DNA of 64,000 bases from Neobacillus mesonae (GCA_023715865.1 JAMBOW010000001.1:1426001-1490000), one strand, 5' to 3'. Shown: positions 53,112 through 62,820, counted from the stretch's first letter. Made by a program: numbers and translations. Notes: generated from the sequence alone by a model not told the origin.

Positions 53112-54518
53112 TTACTTCGGAAACACAGCCGTAAATACACTCCCATGGCCAGGAGCACTTTCTACATGGATGCGTCCTTGATGAGCAAGGACAATCGCCT
53201 GTGCAATAGACAATCCGAGCCCATATCCGCCATAATCACGGGATCGGGATTTTTCCACTCTATAGAATCTCTTAAATATATGTTTTTGTTCTTCAAGAGG
53301 GATTCCGACTCCGGTATCACTCACAGAGACAAAGACTTGATCTGTATGTCTATAATAAGCCTCTGACACCTTGAGTCTAACCTCACCGCCTTCAGGTGTA
53401 TATTTGATCGCATTATCCAGCAATATCACAATAAGCTGCATTAAGCGTCCTTCATCACCGCGCAGCATCAAATCTTCAGGAATTTCTGCAGCAAAAGAAA
53501 TTTGCTTCTTCTCTGCTATATTTTTAAAATTCCGGGCAGCCTGTTCAGCTATCCTGCTCATATTTATTTTTTCCATATGCTTATGGTTCGCTTCTATATC
53601 GGAACGTGCGAGTGTCAGCAATCCTCCGGTCAGCGCAGCCATCCTTTTCGTCTCATCTTTCATGTTTGATAGTATCCCTTTGATAAAAGGATCATTCCTC
53701 AACGGGTCTTCAAGCTCCAAAGTATCAACTGACGAGAGAATAACGCTCAGCGGTGTTCGCAGCTCATGAGATGCATCCGCTACAAATTCACGCTGTCGAT
53801 GATATGACTCTATGATTGGATTCATAGCTTTTCTGGACATCCTGTGACTTAAATACACTGCAAAGCCGCAAAATACAGCACCGATCCCAATCAAAACAAT
53901 CAGCAGCATCCGGAACAAGGCGTACTCCGAAGTCATGTCTTTGCCAACATATAGCGTTCCGATCGTCTGGCCTTCATGATACACATTCCTTGCTGCCGTC
54001 AGCAGCACCATACCTTGATCTTTAAAGATCCCGCTTTCGTTTGTCATTCCACCTCTCCAGCCATGACTGCGAGCTGCTGAAGAAGTTATTTTGATTGTGC
54101 GAAACTTTGTATCCTCTGAATCGGGACTCCATGTTGAAATTCGGCTGAGAACCTCCTCTCTATCCAATGAATCTAACTCGTTTTGATATATCACTTGTTC
54201 GTTATGATCTATGAAGGAATAGAATATTTGGCTTTCATTATTTAGAAGATCATTGCTTAAGCCTTGCGTCCCCGTATTTATTCCATGTTTTTGCCATGCT
54301 CCCGTAATGACATTGGCTTCCTCATCGAGCAGATTTATCAACTCAGTCCGCTGATCATAGATCAGCAGGAAATTTAGCAATCCGTAGACGATGAAAGCAA
54401 AGAGCAGCATAAAAGCGATAAGCACCGCACTGTACTGAAGTGTAAGCCGCCGCTGTGTTCGATCAAACATATCTGTTCCACGCCGTTTTCTTAGCCAAGA
54501 TAACCATTTAGCCTTCAA
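53112..54518 (-). CDS. Sensor histidine kinase
   Basis: The 468-residue protein has two membrane helices (about 28-52 and 203-224) around a 150-residue external sensor region. It then has the phosphoacceptor DASHELRTPLS (H251) and an HATPase domain with DNAIKYTPEGG, DTGVGIP and YGGYGLGLSIA. The first possible start is TTG 54518, overlapping the regulator stop by 11 bp with GGGGGG 12 bases upstream. An ATG at 54470 is an alternative. It pairs with the response regulator. Confidence 0.9.
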   Translation of the reverse strand: MKAKWLSWLRKRRGTDMFDRTQRRLTLQYSAVLIAFMLLFAFIVYGLLNFLLIYDQRTELINLLDEEANVITGAWQKHGINTGTQGLSNDLLNNESQIFYSFIDHNEQVIYQNELDSLDREEVLSRISTWSPDSEDTKFRTIKITSSAARSHGWRGGMTNESGIFKDQGMVLLTAARNVYHEGQTIGTLYVGKDMTSEYALFRMLLIVLIGIGAVFCGFAVYLSHRMSRKAMNPIIESYHRQREFVADASHELRTPLSVILSSVDTLELEDPLRNDPFIKGILSNMKDETKRMAALTGGLLTLARSDIEANHKHMEKINMSRIAEQAARNFKNIAEKKQISFAAEIPEDLMLRGDEGRLMQLIVILLDNAIKYTPEGGEVRLKVSEAYYRHTDQVFVSVSDTGVGIPLEEQKHIFKRFYRVEKSRSRDYGGYGLGLSIAQAIVLAHQGRIHVESAPGHGSVFTAVFPK

Positions 54519-55182
54519 TTTTATAGCCTACCCCCCGAATGCTCTCAATCAATTGCTTGTTTTTCAGTACGCCAAGCTTTCTGCGAATGAGCTTTACGGT
54601 TGCATCGATTGCTTTAGGACCGACGTCAGCGTCCAACCCCCAAATACGATCGAGGATGACTTCACGGGTTAGCACCAATCCCTTATTCCTCACAAGCAGA
54701 TCCAGCAGTTGAAACTCACGTGGAGTAAGCTGGATATGATACTGCCCATTGCTGACCGTATGGCTTGTCCGGCTGAGGACTAAGTTCAAGATATGAACTT
54801 CTTCGTCCTGAATCGGGGCAAAATTCCGCCTGGACAACGCGCGAATTCTAGCCAGCAGCTCATCAAGCTCAAACGGTTTAACCAAATAATCATCGGCGCC
54901 AGCATCCAAACCTTCGATCCGATCCTGCAGCGCATCTTTGGCTGTCAGCATAAGAATCGCGCCCATATACCCCTCTTTCCTTAATCTCCTGCACACGGCT
55001 CTCCCGTCTTCCTCCGGCATCATCCAATCCAGAATGATCACGCTGTAGCTGGTGGCTGTAGCATATTCATATGCGTCTGATCCTGTAGTCACCCAATCTG
55101 TTACATACCCCGCTTTTTTCTTTAACATATGTACGGTTAATTCTCCCAATCGAACATCGTCCTCTGCCAGTAATAGCTTCAT
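54508..55182 (-). CDS. OmpR-family response regulator
   Basis: The 224-residue protein has a receiver domain with phosphoacceptor D52 (VIILDWMMPEEDG) and K103-type lysine in DDYLVKPFELDEL, followed by an OmpR winged helix (about 130-224, TPREFQLLDLLVRN and ESIRGVGYKIEG). It is cotranscribed with the kinase. It is divergent from the LiaI/PspA-like pair, its most likely target. Confidence 0.92.
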   Translation of the reverse strand: MKLLLAEDDVRLGELTVHMLKKKAGYVTDWVTTGSDAYEYATATSYSVIILDWMMPEEDGRAVCRRLRKEGYMGAILMLTAKDALQDRIEGLDAGADDYLVKPFELDELLARIRALSRRNFAPIQDEEVHILNLVLSRTSHTVSNGQYHIQLTPREFQLLDLLVRNKGLVLTREVILDRIWGLDADVGPKAIDATVKLIRRKLGVLKNKQLIESIRGVGYKIEG

Positions 55183-55240
55183 TATCGTTACGCATCCTTT
55201 TCACTTCATCTATTTATATTGAAAAGATAGTGCTTAAAGC

Positions 55241-55337
55241 TGAAATGAAGCTGAAAAAATCATTAGTTTTTGCTTATTCACCAAAATTTCACTATGGAGG
55301 CGTAATATGACGTCAAGCAAGTGAAATGACGCTGAAA
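55241..55337. promoter_or_regulatory. Direct repeat in the regulator/PspA divergent region
   Basis: TGAAATGAAGCTGAAA (55241-55256) recurs at 55322-55337 with a single mismatch, 81 bp away. OmpR-type regulators bind direct repeats, so these could be regulator sites. The second copy ends against the ribosome binding site of the LiaI-like gene, which weakens the case. Confidence 0.35.
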
Positions 55338-55349
55338 GGAGGTGAGCAT

Positions 55350-55898
55350 ATGAAAACCGCTAATGGAAAAAAACTGAAATGGTTCCTGCTTGGACTGACC
55401 GCAGCTGTTATGATCATTTGGATTCTGCACATGCTGTTCGCAGAGGCTCACGGAGTCCAAAATAACATCCAATCTATTCGCAGCTTTAAGCAAATAGAGT
55501 TTGGTCACCATGGATTTGAAGGCCGAGGACCCATGAAAGAATATGCTGTCTTAAACGGGGGGCAGTCTAATATTTCAGGTGATGAGATAGCCGTTCTCTT
55601 CTTTAAAATCGCATTTATTTTGTTTGGTCTGATCTTATGGAACTTTGGAAAGAACAGTTTAAAATGGTTTGGTGCCGTCATTTTTGTTATCGGAGTTTTT
55701 GCTTTGCTGCCTTTCTTACTCGCACTCGCAGTGACCGCAATCATGGGATATTTCATTTATCGTATACATCGCAATGAGCGCCGGCAAAAGATTGCCATCG
55801 AACCAGTTACACCATATAAGAGAACAACGATCGACGTTAGTCAGGATCTGGACATGCTTGATGAATGGGAACGTAAGATTTCTAAGGAGGAGAAATAA
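55350..55898 (+). CDS. LiaI-like membrane protein
   Basis: The 182-residue protein has three membrane helices (about 9-29, 80-100 and 105-135) and a charged cytoplasmic tail. In position and shape it resembles LiaI and similar anchors for PspA-family proteins, but no strong family motif was seen. The start is ATG 55350, five bases after GGAGGTG. It ends one base before the pspA start, so the genes are coupled. Confidence 0.65.
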   Translation: MKTANGKKLKWFLLGLTAAVMIIWILHMLFAEAHGVQNNIQSIRSFKQIEFGHHGFEGRGPMKEYAVLNGGQSNISGDEIAVLFFKIAFILFGLILWNFGKNSLKWFGAVIFVIGVFALLPFLLALAVTAIMGYFIYRIHRNERRQKIAIEPVTPYKRTTIDVSQDLDMLDEWERKISKEEK

Positions 55899-55899
55899 C

Positions 55900-56571
55900 A
55901 TGGGAATTTTCAAACGGGTAAAAAACATTGCAGTTGCAGACATTAATAATTTACTGGATAAGGTAGAAGATCCGATCAGCATGCTTAAGCAGTATATTCG
56001 CGAGTTCGAGGAACAGATTGATGAAGCTAAAGCGGCGTTGTCTCACCAGCTGTTTGTTGAGCGCAAATACGAGGCATTGATCAGTGACACAGAATCTTTG
56101 ATCATTAAGCGTTCCCGTCAGGCAGAGCTGGCTGTTGATCGAAATGAAGAGCATATTGCCGAGCTCGCCATTCAGGATAAGCTGAATCACCAATCCAAAC
56201 TGGATGCCTACCGTACTCAGTATGGTGAAGTAAAACGTCATACGGCACAGCTGCTGGATGAAATTCGAAATCTTAAAGAAGTGTATCAGGAGCTAAACGT
56301 AAGAAAAGACTTTTTGATCTCCCGCATTAATGCAGCACAGGCAGTCCAAGGCATTCATTCAACGCTAAAATCATTTAATCCCGATCAAGTCGCCAGAGGT
56401 TTTGCACGTATTGAGGAAAGGGTTTGGAAGCTTGAAGCCAGTGCAGGAGCAAACAGCAAGGTCAATCAAATGCATAACCTTCCTCTGTCTTATGGAGAGC
56501 AAGAAACGATGCAGGCACGTGTACGAGAAGAGCTGGATAAACTAAAAGAACAGAAACAGGGCTCCGCATAA
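55900..56571 (+). CDS. pspA: PspA/IM30 (LiaH-like) family protein
   Basis: The 223-residue protein begins MGIFKRVKNIAVADINNLLDKVEDP and is almost entirely helical coiled coil, as in the PspA/LiaH family. These proteins assemble into rings or rods on the inner face of the membrane and protect it during envelope stress. The start is ATG 55900, after AAGGAGGAG. Together with the LiaI-like gene and the divergent two-component system it forms an envelope-stress module. Confidence 0.9.
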   Translation: MGIFKRVKNIAVADINNLLDKVEDPISMLKQYIREFEEQIDEAKAALSHQLFVERKYEALISDTESLIIKRSRQAELAVDRNEEHIAELAIQDKLNHQSKLDAYRTQYGEVKRHTAQLLDEIRNLKEVYQELNVRKDFLISRINAAQAVQGIHSTLKSFNPDQVARGFARIEERVWKLEASAGANSKVNQMHNLPLSYGEQETMQARVREELDKLKEQKQGSA

Positions 56572-56629
56572 GACATGATCGTATAGCCTTATACTTACTA
56601 GTCATATTTGAAGCAGATCTGTCTGTAAC

Positions 56630-56674
56630 CAAAAAAACCATTCGTAAAAGAGCATTTTACGAATGGTTTTTATC
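56630..56674. terminator. Bidirectional terminator
   Basis: AAACCATTCGTAAAA pairs exactly with TTTTACGAATGGTTT around GAGCA. It ends the pspA transcript and the leftward fabG-like gene. Confidence 0.9.
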
Positions 56675-56726
56675 ATTCTAAACGGATTGCTTATACAACA
56701 AGCCCTCTGACTAACTAAACCTTACC

Positions 56727-57443
56727 TTACGGATTTGTGGACCACATTCCTGCTGTTTTAATAAAGATACGCGGGTTCAGCTTCAGCTGCGCAACCATAT
56801 ATTCGGCTAAATCTTCCGGCTGCATTACTTTTTCCGGATTGCCATCGGTCAGGTTTAGTTCAACTGCCATATCCGTTGCAACCGTACTTGGTGTAAGTGC
56901 GCTGACACGAATATTATGCTTTCTTGCTTCAAACATCAAGGATTCGGTCAATGCCAGCACCGCTGCCTTGGAGGCACTGTATGCACTCGTTACAGGAGCT
57001 CCTTTTTGTCCGGCTGTGGAGGAAATATTAATGATATCTCCTGTCTTGCGCTCGATCATTTGCGGCAGAACTGCTCTTGTGACATAGTAAACGCCTAATA
57101 CGTTAACTTTAATGATATTTTCCCATTCAGCCGGCTCAAGATCCAGAAATCCTCCGAATTTCGAAGTACCCGCATTGTTAATTAAAATATCAATCGGTCC
57201 AAGCTCGTTTGTAATATGATGAACTGCTTTATTTACGGATTCCATATCAGCAACGTCAGCACTTGCGATCGATACGCGAACTCCATAATCCTTAAGCTCA
57301 GCGGCGACGTTCTCAAGATTCTCCATGCTGCGTGCGATAAGTCCGACATGGATTCCTTCCTTCGCAAAATAAACAGCGGTTGCCCGACCGATTCCTCTGC
57401 CGGCACCGGTGATAAGTGCTGTTTTTCCTCTTAAATCCTGCAT
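56727..57443 (-). CDS. 3-Ketoacyl reductase-like short-chain dehydrogenase (FabG type)
   Basis: The 238-residue SDR has the cofactor motif [15 protein letters not shown], and the catalytic [22 protein letters not shown] with Ser, Tyr and Lys. It resembles FabG and B. subtilis YmfI/YkvO-type enzymes. It is not in a fatty-acid synthesis operon, so a housekeeping role in lipid synthesis is uncertain. AAAGGAGAGG precedes the ATG. Confidence 0.88.
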   Translation of the reverse strand: MQDLRGKTALITGAGRGIGRATAVYFAKEGIHVGLIARSMENLENVAAELKDYGVRVSIASADVADMESVNKAVHHITNELGPIDILINNAGTSKFGGFLDLEPAEWENIIKVNVLGVYYVTRAVLPQMIERKTGDIINISSTAGQKGAPVTSAYSASKAAVLALTESLMFEARKHNIRVSALTPSTVATDMAVELNLTDGNPEKVMQPEDLAEYMVAQLKLNPRIFIKTAGMWSTNP

Positions 57444-57563
57444 TCAGTACCTCTCCTTTAATCTGTTCTATTTATCGACATGCGCTTGTTTATTATGTAA
57501 GCTTTCGACCACTTTATTATATATATCTCACACCTACTTTTCCACCTGACGAATGCCAAACCA

Positions 57564-57587
57564 AAAGAGATCACATGTGATCTCTTT
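57564..57587. terminator. Perfect 24-bp palindrome, probable terminator
   Basis: AAAGAGATCACATGTGATCTCTTT is a perfect palindrome 34 bp beyond the stop of the flavin-reductase-like gene, read leftward. It could be a weak terminator or an operator for the fabG-like gene, whose start lies 120 bp further left. Confidence 0.5.
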
Positions 57588-57621
57588 CCTATGTACAATG
57601 ATTCAATCCGACTGCTCATTA

Positions 57622-58215
57622 TTATTTATTAAAGCCATTGATGGCTAAATGTGCCTTAAACATTTCAGTTGTATTCGGATGCTCTTCTTTCGGAATCCAT
57701 TTTTTCTGATCCCATAAACCGGCTTGATTAAATGCGCGAGGGCAGTGAACAAAACATTCCTCCACCTCTACTACGATTGCAAGCCCTGTCGTTTTTCCAT
57801 CCCAGCCTTGAGATTCAAGAAATTCTTTGCTTCTCGTAATGACAGCTCGCCCATTAACTCTAAGAACATCATTGGAACCGGGAATGACAAAAATCATACC
57901 GACTTGAGGATTCTGAATCATATTTTGAAGTGAATCCGCTTTTCGATTCCCTGGACGATCTGGAAATGCCAAATGCTTATCATCCAGCACTTTGACAAAT
58001 CCCGTCTCGTCTCCCCGGGGGGAAACGTCCGTCTGACGATCCAAGTTGGAGGTAGCAAGAAAGAAGATAGAAGACTTGGATATGTAATAACGAATATGAT
58101 CATCTATGACATTTACCGTTTTTTGGATAATTGCCTCATGCGGTTTATCTATGTTTTCTCTAAGCTCCGCTACCGTGGTCACTCGATCCTTCATCCATAA
58201 AGGCTCTGTATTCAT
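57622..58215 (-). CDS. Pyridoxamine 5'-phosphate oxidase-like flavin protein
   Basis: The 197-residue split-barrel protein shows SSIFFLATSNLDRQTDVSPRGD, AFPDRPGNRKADSLQN and GMIFVIPGSNDVLRVNGRA, typical of the larger PPOX-type family that binds FMN or F420-like cofactors. The substrate is unknown. AAAGGAG precedes the ATG. It is divergent from the TrmB-like gene. Confidence 0.83.
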   Translation of the reverse strand: MNTEPLWMKDRVTTVAELRENIDKPHEAIIQKTVNVIDDHIRYYISKSSIFFLATSNLDRQTDVSPRGDETGFVKVLDDKHLAFPDRPGNRKADSLQNMIQNPQVGMIFVIPGSNDVLRVNGRAVITRSKEFLESQGWDGKTTGLAIVVEVEECFVHCPRAFNQAGLWDQKKWIPKEEHPNTTEMFKAHLAINGFNK

Positions 58216-58394
58216 GAAGGTCTCCTTTCGAATCTTATTTCCCTCTATTATAGGCTTTGAAGCAGACTGACTTCAAACGAAATCACAATATATTTATGAC
58301 TTAAACTATTAATTCTTTATTGACATTAAATCAGAGCTCCATATATAGTGATTGGAACACTAACTACTAAATCAGCGAAGGAGCATCTGACATC

Positions 58395-59228
58395 ATGGAA
58401 GAAGAAATTTATCGTTCTCTTCAAAAATTAGGCTACTCTACATATGAATGCAAAGCATACATCGGTTTATTAAAGCATTCTCCCATTACCGGATATGAAA
58501 TCAGTAAGCGAACCGGAGTTCCCCGCTCCATGATTTATGAAGTACTCGGAAAACTGTTGGACAAGGGTGCAGTTCACACCGTACCCAGCGATCCGGTAAC
58601 TTATGCACCGCTGCCTGCAAAAGAATTAATCAGCCGAACCCGAGACGAGTTCGAACAATCCTTTCAGTTTCTTGAAAGTAAGCTGACCGCGCTCGAAGGC
58701 GAGCGCGAGGTCGATGTCATCCATCGAATTCATAGTGATGCTCATGTCATAGCTGAGATGAACACAATGATAAGACACGCCGAAGATGAATTATGGTTTT
58801 CCATTTGGGAGAGCGAGTTCTCCTACATAGCTGAAGAAGCAACGAAACGGCAAGAGATGCAGCTTCCCATCTATGCCATTCTTTTCGGTCCTGATCATAT
58901 GCAGCTCGGATTTACGACGCACCACAACTATATGTCTCCTCAGGTTGCAGAGGAACGAATGGGCGGCCGGCTTACCATTATTGCAAGAGACAACAAGGAA
59001 GTGCTCATAGCTAATTTTTCGCCAAGCTCAAGTGCCTGGGCCATTAAATCACAAGATCCGGCGCTGGTCCTTGTTGCGATGGAATACATCCGTCACGATA
59101 TGATGTTCTCCGAGCTTGTCAAAGAAGTGGGATCTGACAAAGCAGAGGCTTTATGGCGCGGTCATAAGGATCTGTATCATGTCGTTACAGGCAAGTGGGC
59201 TGACAGCAAAGCGAGGGACAAGAAATGA
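58395..59228 (+). CDS. TrmB-family transcriptional regulator
   Basis: The 277-residue protein has an N-terminal winged helix (about 1-80: LGYSTYECKAYIGLLKHSPITGYEISKRTGVPRSMIYEVLGKL) and a C-terminal PLD-like ligand domain as in TrmB proteins. It overlaps azlC by four bases (ATGA), so it probably regulates its own operon and the amino-acid exporter. GAAGGAG precedes the ATG. Confidence 0.88.
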   Translation: MEEEIYRSLQKLGYSTYECKAYIGLLKHSPITGYEISKRTGVPRSMIYEVLGKLLDKGAVHTVPSDPVTYAPLPAKELISRTRDEFEQSFQFLESKLTALEGEREVDVIHRIHSDAHVIAEMNTMIRHAEDELWFSIWESEFSYIAEEATKRQEMQLPIYAILFGPDHMQLGFTTHHNYMSPQVAEERMGGRLTIIARDNKEVLIANFSPSSSAWAIKSQDPALVLVAMEYIRHDMMFSELVKEVGSDKAEALWRGHKDLYHVVTGKWADSKARDKK

Positions 59229-59953
59229 GTATTTCAGCTAAAGACAATCTTCCGCTGCCCAAAGAGCAGAGTCCTTTTATTCAAGGCATAAAAGACTGTA
59301 TCCCTACGCTCCTGGGCTATATGAGTATCGGATTTGCCTTTGGTATTGTCGGAATATCCTCTGGCCTAAGTATTCTTGAAATTGCGCTGATGTCGATACT
59401 CGTCTATGCAGGGTCCGCTCAATTCATTATTTGCGCCCTGCTTGTAGTAAACACACCAGCTTCAGCCATTATTTTAACTACCTTTATCGTAAATCTAAGA
59501 CATTTTTTGCTCAGCTTGACCGTCGCACCTTATTTGACGAGATACTCTATTACCAAAAACATTGGATTTGGCGCACTGCTTACTGACGAGACCTTTGGAG
59601 TGGCAGCAACCCGTATCACGGAGCAAGGTGCACTTTCGGGCAGATGGATGAACGGACTCAACATTACAGCTTATTTGTGCTGGATAGCGGCATGTACACT
59701 CGGAGGCATAGCAGGTCAATGGATTGCTGATCCTGAGGCATTTGGACTCGACTTTGCTCTTGTCGCCATGTTTGCGGCTCTGCTTGTGCTGCAGCTTCAG
59801 AGCACAGAACGCTCAAAGCTGCGGCATCGTCTTTCGCTGATTTTATATATGATCATCGCCATGATTACATTGTCTTATTTCGTTCCGTCTCACGTAGCGG
59901 TACTGCTCTCTACTGTTATTGTAGCAACGATCGGGGTGGTGACTGAAAAATGA
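59225..59953 (+). CDS. azlC: AzlC-family branched-chain amino acid exporter subunit
   Basis: The 242-residue protein has about six membrane helices and the AzlC pattern GIKDCIPTLLGYMSIGFAFGI, SILVYAGSAQFI, NLRHFLLSL and LLTDETFGV. With AzlD it exports branched-chain amino acids or analogues. It overlaps the regulator and azlD by four bases each, a tightly coupled three-gene operon. Confidence 0.9.
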   Translation: MSISAKDNLPLPKEQSPFIQGIKDCIPTLLGYMSIGFAFGIVGISSGLSILEIALMSILVYAGSAQFIICALLVVNTPASAIILTTFIVNLRHFLLSLTVAPYLTRYSITKNIGFGALLTDETFGVAATRITEQGALSGRWMNGLNITAYLCWIAACTLGGIAGQWIADPEAFGLDFALVAMFAALLVLQLQSTERSKLRHRLSLILYMIIAMITLSYFVPSHVAVLLSTVIVATIGVVTEK

Positions 59954-60273
59954 ATACAAGCATGTCGATGATCTTACTGTTTGCAGGCTGTGCATTAGTC
60001 ACTTTGCTTCCACGAATCATCCCGTTTATTTTTGTTCGCAGTGTACGTATGCCTGAAATCGTATTGAAATGGCTTTCATATATACCGATCTGCATTTTAT
60101 CTGCTCTCGTTATTGAAAGTATGATCGTAGAATCAGGTGAACATATTACCATCGACTGGAATTCGGCCATAGCTTTAATTCCTGCATTGGCCGTTGCGGT
60201 ATGGACCAAAAGCTTATCCGCTACGGTAATTGTAGGCGTTGTATGTATGGCTTTGCTCCGGCTGTTTTTCTAA
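59950..60273 (+). CDS. azlD: AzlD-family branched-chain amino acid exporter subunit
   Basis: The 107-residue protein has three to four membrane helices and the AzlD pattern ALVTLLPRIIPFIF and IPALAVAVWTKSLSATVIVG. It partners AzlC. Confidence 0.9.
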   Translation: MNTSMSMILLFAGCALVTLLPRIIPFIFVRSVRMPEIVLKWLSYIPICILSALVIESMIVESGEHITIDWNSAIALIPALAVAVWTKSLSATVIVGVVCMALLRLFF

Positions 60274-60302
60274 GCATCCCCTTAAATTCACAAGATGGTC
60301 GA

Positions 60303-60348
60303 ATCAAAAAAGAGACGCTCGGCGGTATCGCGGTGCGTCTCTTTTTAT
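60303..60348. terminator. Bidirectional terminator
   Basis: AAAAAGAGACGC (60307-60318) pairs with GCGTCTCTTTTT (60335-60346). It lies between azlD and the converging ThuA gene. Confidence 0.9.
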
Positions 60349-60369
60349 AATGCTGCTAGAATTTTTTAT

Positions 60370-61017
60370 TCAACTTATGGTTGAAGCCGACTCAAGCTTT
60401 GCAGCCCATCTGGCACTTCTCAGTATAAGCTCGCGATAAGAGCCGACATGAAAGGAAGGCAGGTGATGTCCAGGCATCAGATAAACAACTCTGCCCTGAC
60501 CATACTCATGTGCCCATGCAGCAGGCCATCTTTCTTGATCATGCTCATATTCAGCAAAGATAATGGTATCATCGTGCAGCTGTAAATCAAATCGATAGGG
60601 TTCCTCATCAATGGTGAAGGACTCGAAACCCTCCACAATCGGATGACTGCCTTCTTTAATGATGACAGGTAACTCAGTATATTCCGGATGACCGGTAAAA
60701 CGTCCGCCAATGAGTTCGGCTAAGCGAGGACTCCTCTGGAGCGATATTCCATTATGGATAACGAGAAGTCCGCCTCCATTTTTCACATAATGGATCAGGG
60801 CATCCGTTTGTTCCTCTGTTATTTCTTCATCCATAAATTCGGTATAGGAAATAAAAAGTTCATAATTGGAAAGCGTTGCTTCATTTAATACACTATAATT
60901 GTCTGTGCATTCGACGCGGATTTCTTCATGAAGAATACTTTGGAGCTCCTGATCTACCTCCGTAAAAGGATGGTACTTTGCATCAACGTAATTTCCCAAT
61001 GCCATTGCTTTTTTCAT
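60370..61017 (-). CDS. ThuA-like glutamine-amidotransferase-fold protein
   Basis: The 215-residue protein has the ThuA pattern YTEFMDEEITEEQTDALIHYV, GGGLLVIHNGIS, GGRFTGHPEY and a C-terminal AHEYGQGRVVYLMPGHH. ThuA proteins are linked to trehalose and other sugar degradation in bacteria, but their reaction is uncertain. The start is ATG 61017, eight bases after AAAGGAG. It starts inside the end of the upstream short-chain dehydrogenase region (gap of 16 bp), so the two genes form a unit. Confidence 0.85.
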   Translation of the reverse strand: MKKAMALGNYVDAKYHPFTEVDQELQSILHEEIRVECTDNYSVLNEATLSNYELFISYTEFMDEEITEEQTDALIHYVKNGGGLLVIHNGISLQRSPRLAELIGGRFTGHPEYTELPVIIKEGSHPIVEGFESFTIDEEPYRFDLQLHDDTIIFAEYEHDQERWPAAWAHEYGQGRVVYLMPGHHLPSFHVGSYRELILRSARWAAKLESASTIS

Positions 61018-61033
61018 AATTGCTGCTCCTTTC

Positions 61034-61762
61034 TCACCATGGCCATTCATTGCCTTCATAGTCTAGAAAAATCGGCTGTTCGCTTATGAATTCCAAGTGT
61101 CTTGATATAAGCCCCATTATTTTGTATGCTGATTCATCGGGCTCTACCGCAGCCTCGCTATTTAATTCCCCGCTCATGTACGATTTTAGCCAGCCCGGAT
61201 AGAATACCATCACTTGCCCGCCTATCTCACGAACCAGCTGATGCACGATAGAGGATTGCATATTTAAGGCAGATTTGGACATGCAGTAGCCAAACATGTC
61301 AGTACGTTTATTTCGAGCTACGCTCCCCGCCTCCGATGAAATATTCACGATCAGCTTTTCACTTCCTTGCGTGATCAGCTTCATAAGAGACTGAGTAACT
61401 CGAAGTGGACCAAGTGTGTTTATATTGTATATGTGCGTCATGACCTCATAGTCCAGCTCTTCCAGAACAGTTCTGTGGTCTGCTGGATTCGTAACTCCCG
61501 CATTGTTAATCAGTAAATCCAAATAAGCGGTCTCCTTCTCAATGAGTTCTGCCGCTGCTTTTACACTTTGATCACTGCTGATATCAAGCGGAATGATATG
61601 CAGGCTTTCTGGATACTTTTCTTTTAACCGATCAAGAGAATCCCAATCCTCCATGTAGCGACCAGCAAACACAATGTATCCGCTCTCTAACAATTTTACC
61701 GTTAGACTTAATCCCAGTCCGCGGTCCGCACCTGTAACGCAGGCAGTCTTCTTCCACGTCAA
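61034..61762 (-). CDS. Short-chain dehydrogenase/reductase
   Basis: The 242-residue SDR has GADRGLGLSL, NNAG, and a catalytic segment NISSEAGSVARN and YCMSKSALN. The substrate is unknown. The start is TTG, eight bases after GAGGAGG. It is in one transcript with the ThuA gene. Confidence 0.87.
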   Translation of the reverse strand: MTWKKTACVTGADRGLGLSLTVKLLESGYIVFAGRYMEDWDSLDRLKEKYPESLHIIPLDISSDQSVKAAAELIEKETAYLDLLINNAGVTNPADHRTVLEELDYEVMTHIYNINTLGPLRVTQSLMKLITQGSEKLIVNISSEAGSVARNKRTDMFGYCMSKSALNMQSSIVHQLVREIGGQVMVFYPGWLKSYMSGELNSEAAVEPDESAYKIMGLISRHLEFISEQPIFLDYEGNEWPW

Positions 61763-61869
61763 TATTGTGGCCTCCTCTAAATCATACTTGGGTTGAGCTA
61801 ATAGTAATACCTAATCTATGCTTCTCCGATCATATACCAGCTTCCTGCATGAGCTGCGATTAAAATAAA

Positions 61870-61897
61870 GCACAAAAAAACCGCTTCGTCTGCGGCC
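61870..61897 (-). terminator. Terminator of the 61948-62157 gene
   Basis: Leftward, CCGC, a 7-base loop and GCGG are followed by seven T residues. It lies about 50 bp beyond the stop. Confidence 0.78.
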
Positions 61898-61947
61898 AAG
61901 GAGTAACTTATTCATATGGCTGTTACGATAACCTGCACATATTACAA

Positions 61948-62157
61948 TTAATGATTCATCTTGGATTGAATCCATACGCAAATCCGTTCGGTCACTTCCG
62001 GATCATCCCATCCGTATTCACTGGCAATAATTTTTATCTCTTGAGGCAAAACAGTCATTTCGTTTGCAATACTCTCTCTTGTCAGTTCTATCCCAAGCAC
62101 GTGAAAGCAGCCTTCTAACGTCGTGAACGGCGTATTATAATGCTGAGCTTGAATCAT
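61948..62157 (-). CDS. Small acidic protein of unknown function
   Basis: The 69-residue protein has several helical segments (VLPQEIKIIASEYGWDDPEVTERICVWI) and no membrane segment. No family was recognised. It is supported by AGAGGTGA before the ATG and by its own terminator. It is divergent from yjbQ. Confidence 0.65.
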   Translation of the reverse strand: MIQAQHYNTPFTTLEGCFHVLGIELTRESIANEMTVLPQEIKIIASEYGWDDPEVTERICVWIQSKMNH

Positions 62158-62339
62158 TCAAAGTCACCTCTTCTGAGAGAATTAATCTGTATATATTATG
62201 ACTTTACCCAACCTTTGTTATCCTTATGTAAAAAGAAGTGCTGACTATTGAATATTTTATTAGAGTTGCGATATCCGGCCTCAAGGGTACAATATTAAGG
62301 GTACGGAACATAAACGACAGTATTTGTGGAGGGATTAAC

Positions 62340-62741
62340 ATGCTGCAAAAATGTGAGCTGAAAACAACCAGCAGAGATGAAATGCGGGATATCACACACG
62401 AAGTAAAATCCATTGTTTCAAAAAGCGGTGTAACAGAAGGACTTGCCATTATATATTGTCCGCATACAACGGCTGGGATCACGATCAACGAAAACGCCGA
62501 TCCCGATGTCAAGCACGATGTTCTGCTCCGGCTCGATGAAGTTTACCCGTGGAATCATCCTAAATATTTGCATGCCGAGGGAAACACGGCTTCCCATTTG
62601 AAAGCCATCACGACGGGATCATCGCAAACTGTAATTATCCAGGATGGAGAACTTGTTCTTGGACGCTGGCAGGGCATATATTTTTGTGAATTTGACGGTC
62701 CTCGCTATCGTGAATACTATGTTAAGATCGTTAAAGGTTAA
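62340..62741 (+). CDS. YjbQ family protein (UPF0047)
   Basis: The 133-residue protein shows the family hallmarks: [15 protein letters not shown] (with H42), [10 protein letters not shown] and [16 protein letters not shown]. YjbQ-type proteins have weak thiamine-phosphate synthase activity. Their main role is not settled. The start is ATG 62340, seven bases after GGAGG. A longer in-frame extension upstream has no binding site. Confidence 0.9.
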   Translation: MLQKCELKTTSRDEMRDITHEVKSIVSKSGVTEGLAIIYCPHTTAGITINENADPDVKHDVLLRLDEVYPWNHPKYLHAEGNTASHLKAITTGSSQTVIIQDGELVLGRWQGIYFCEFDGPRYREYYVKIVKG

Positions 62742-62753
62742 TGAGATTAATTA

Positions 62754-62795
62754 AAATAACCGGCTGAAGGAATTGACCTTCGAAGCCGGTTATTC
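62754..62795. terminator. Bidirectional terminator
   Basis: AATAACCGGCT pairs with AGCCGGTTATT, extended by GAAGG/CCTTC around a short loop. It lies between yjbQ and the converging surface-like gene. Confidence 0.87.
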
Positions 62796-62820
62796 TTCGT
62801 TAACATTAGACGAATACTGC

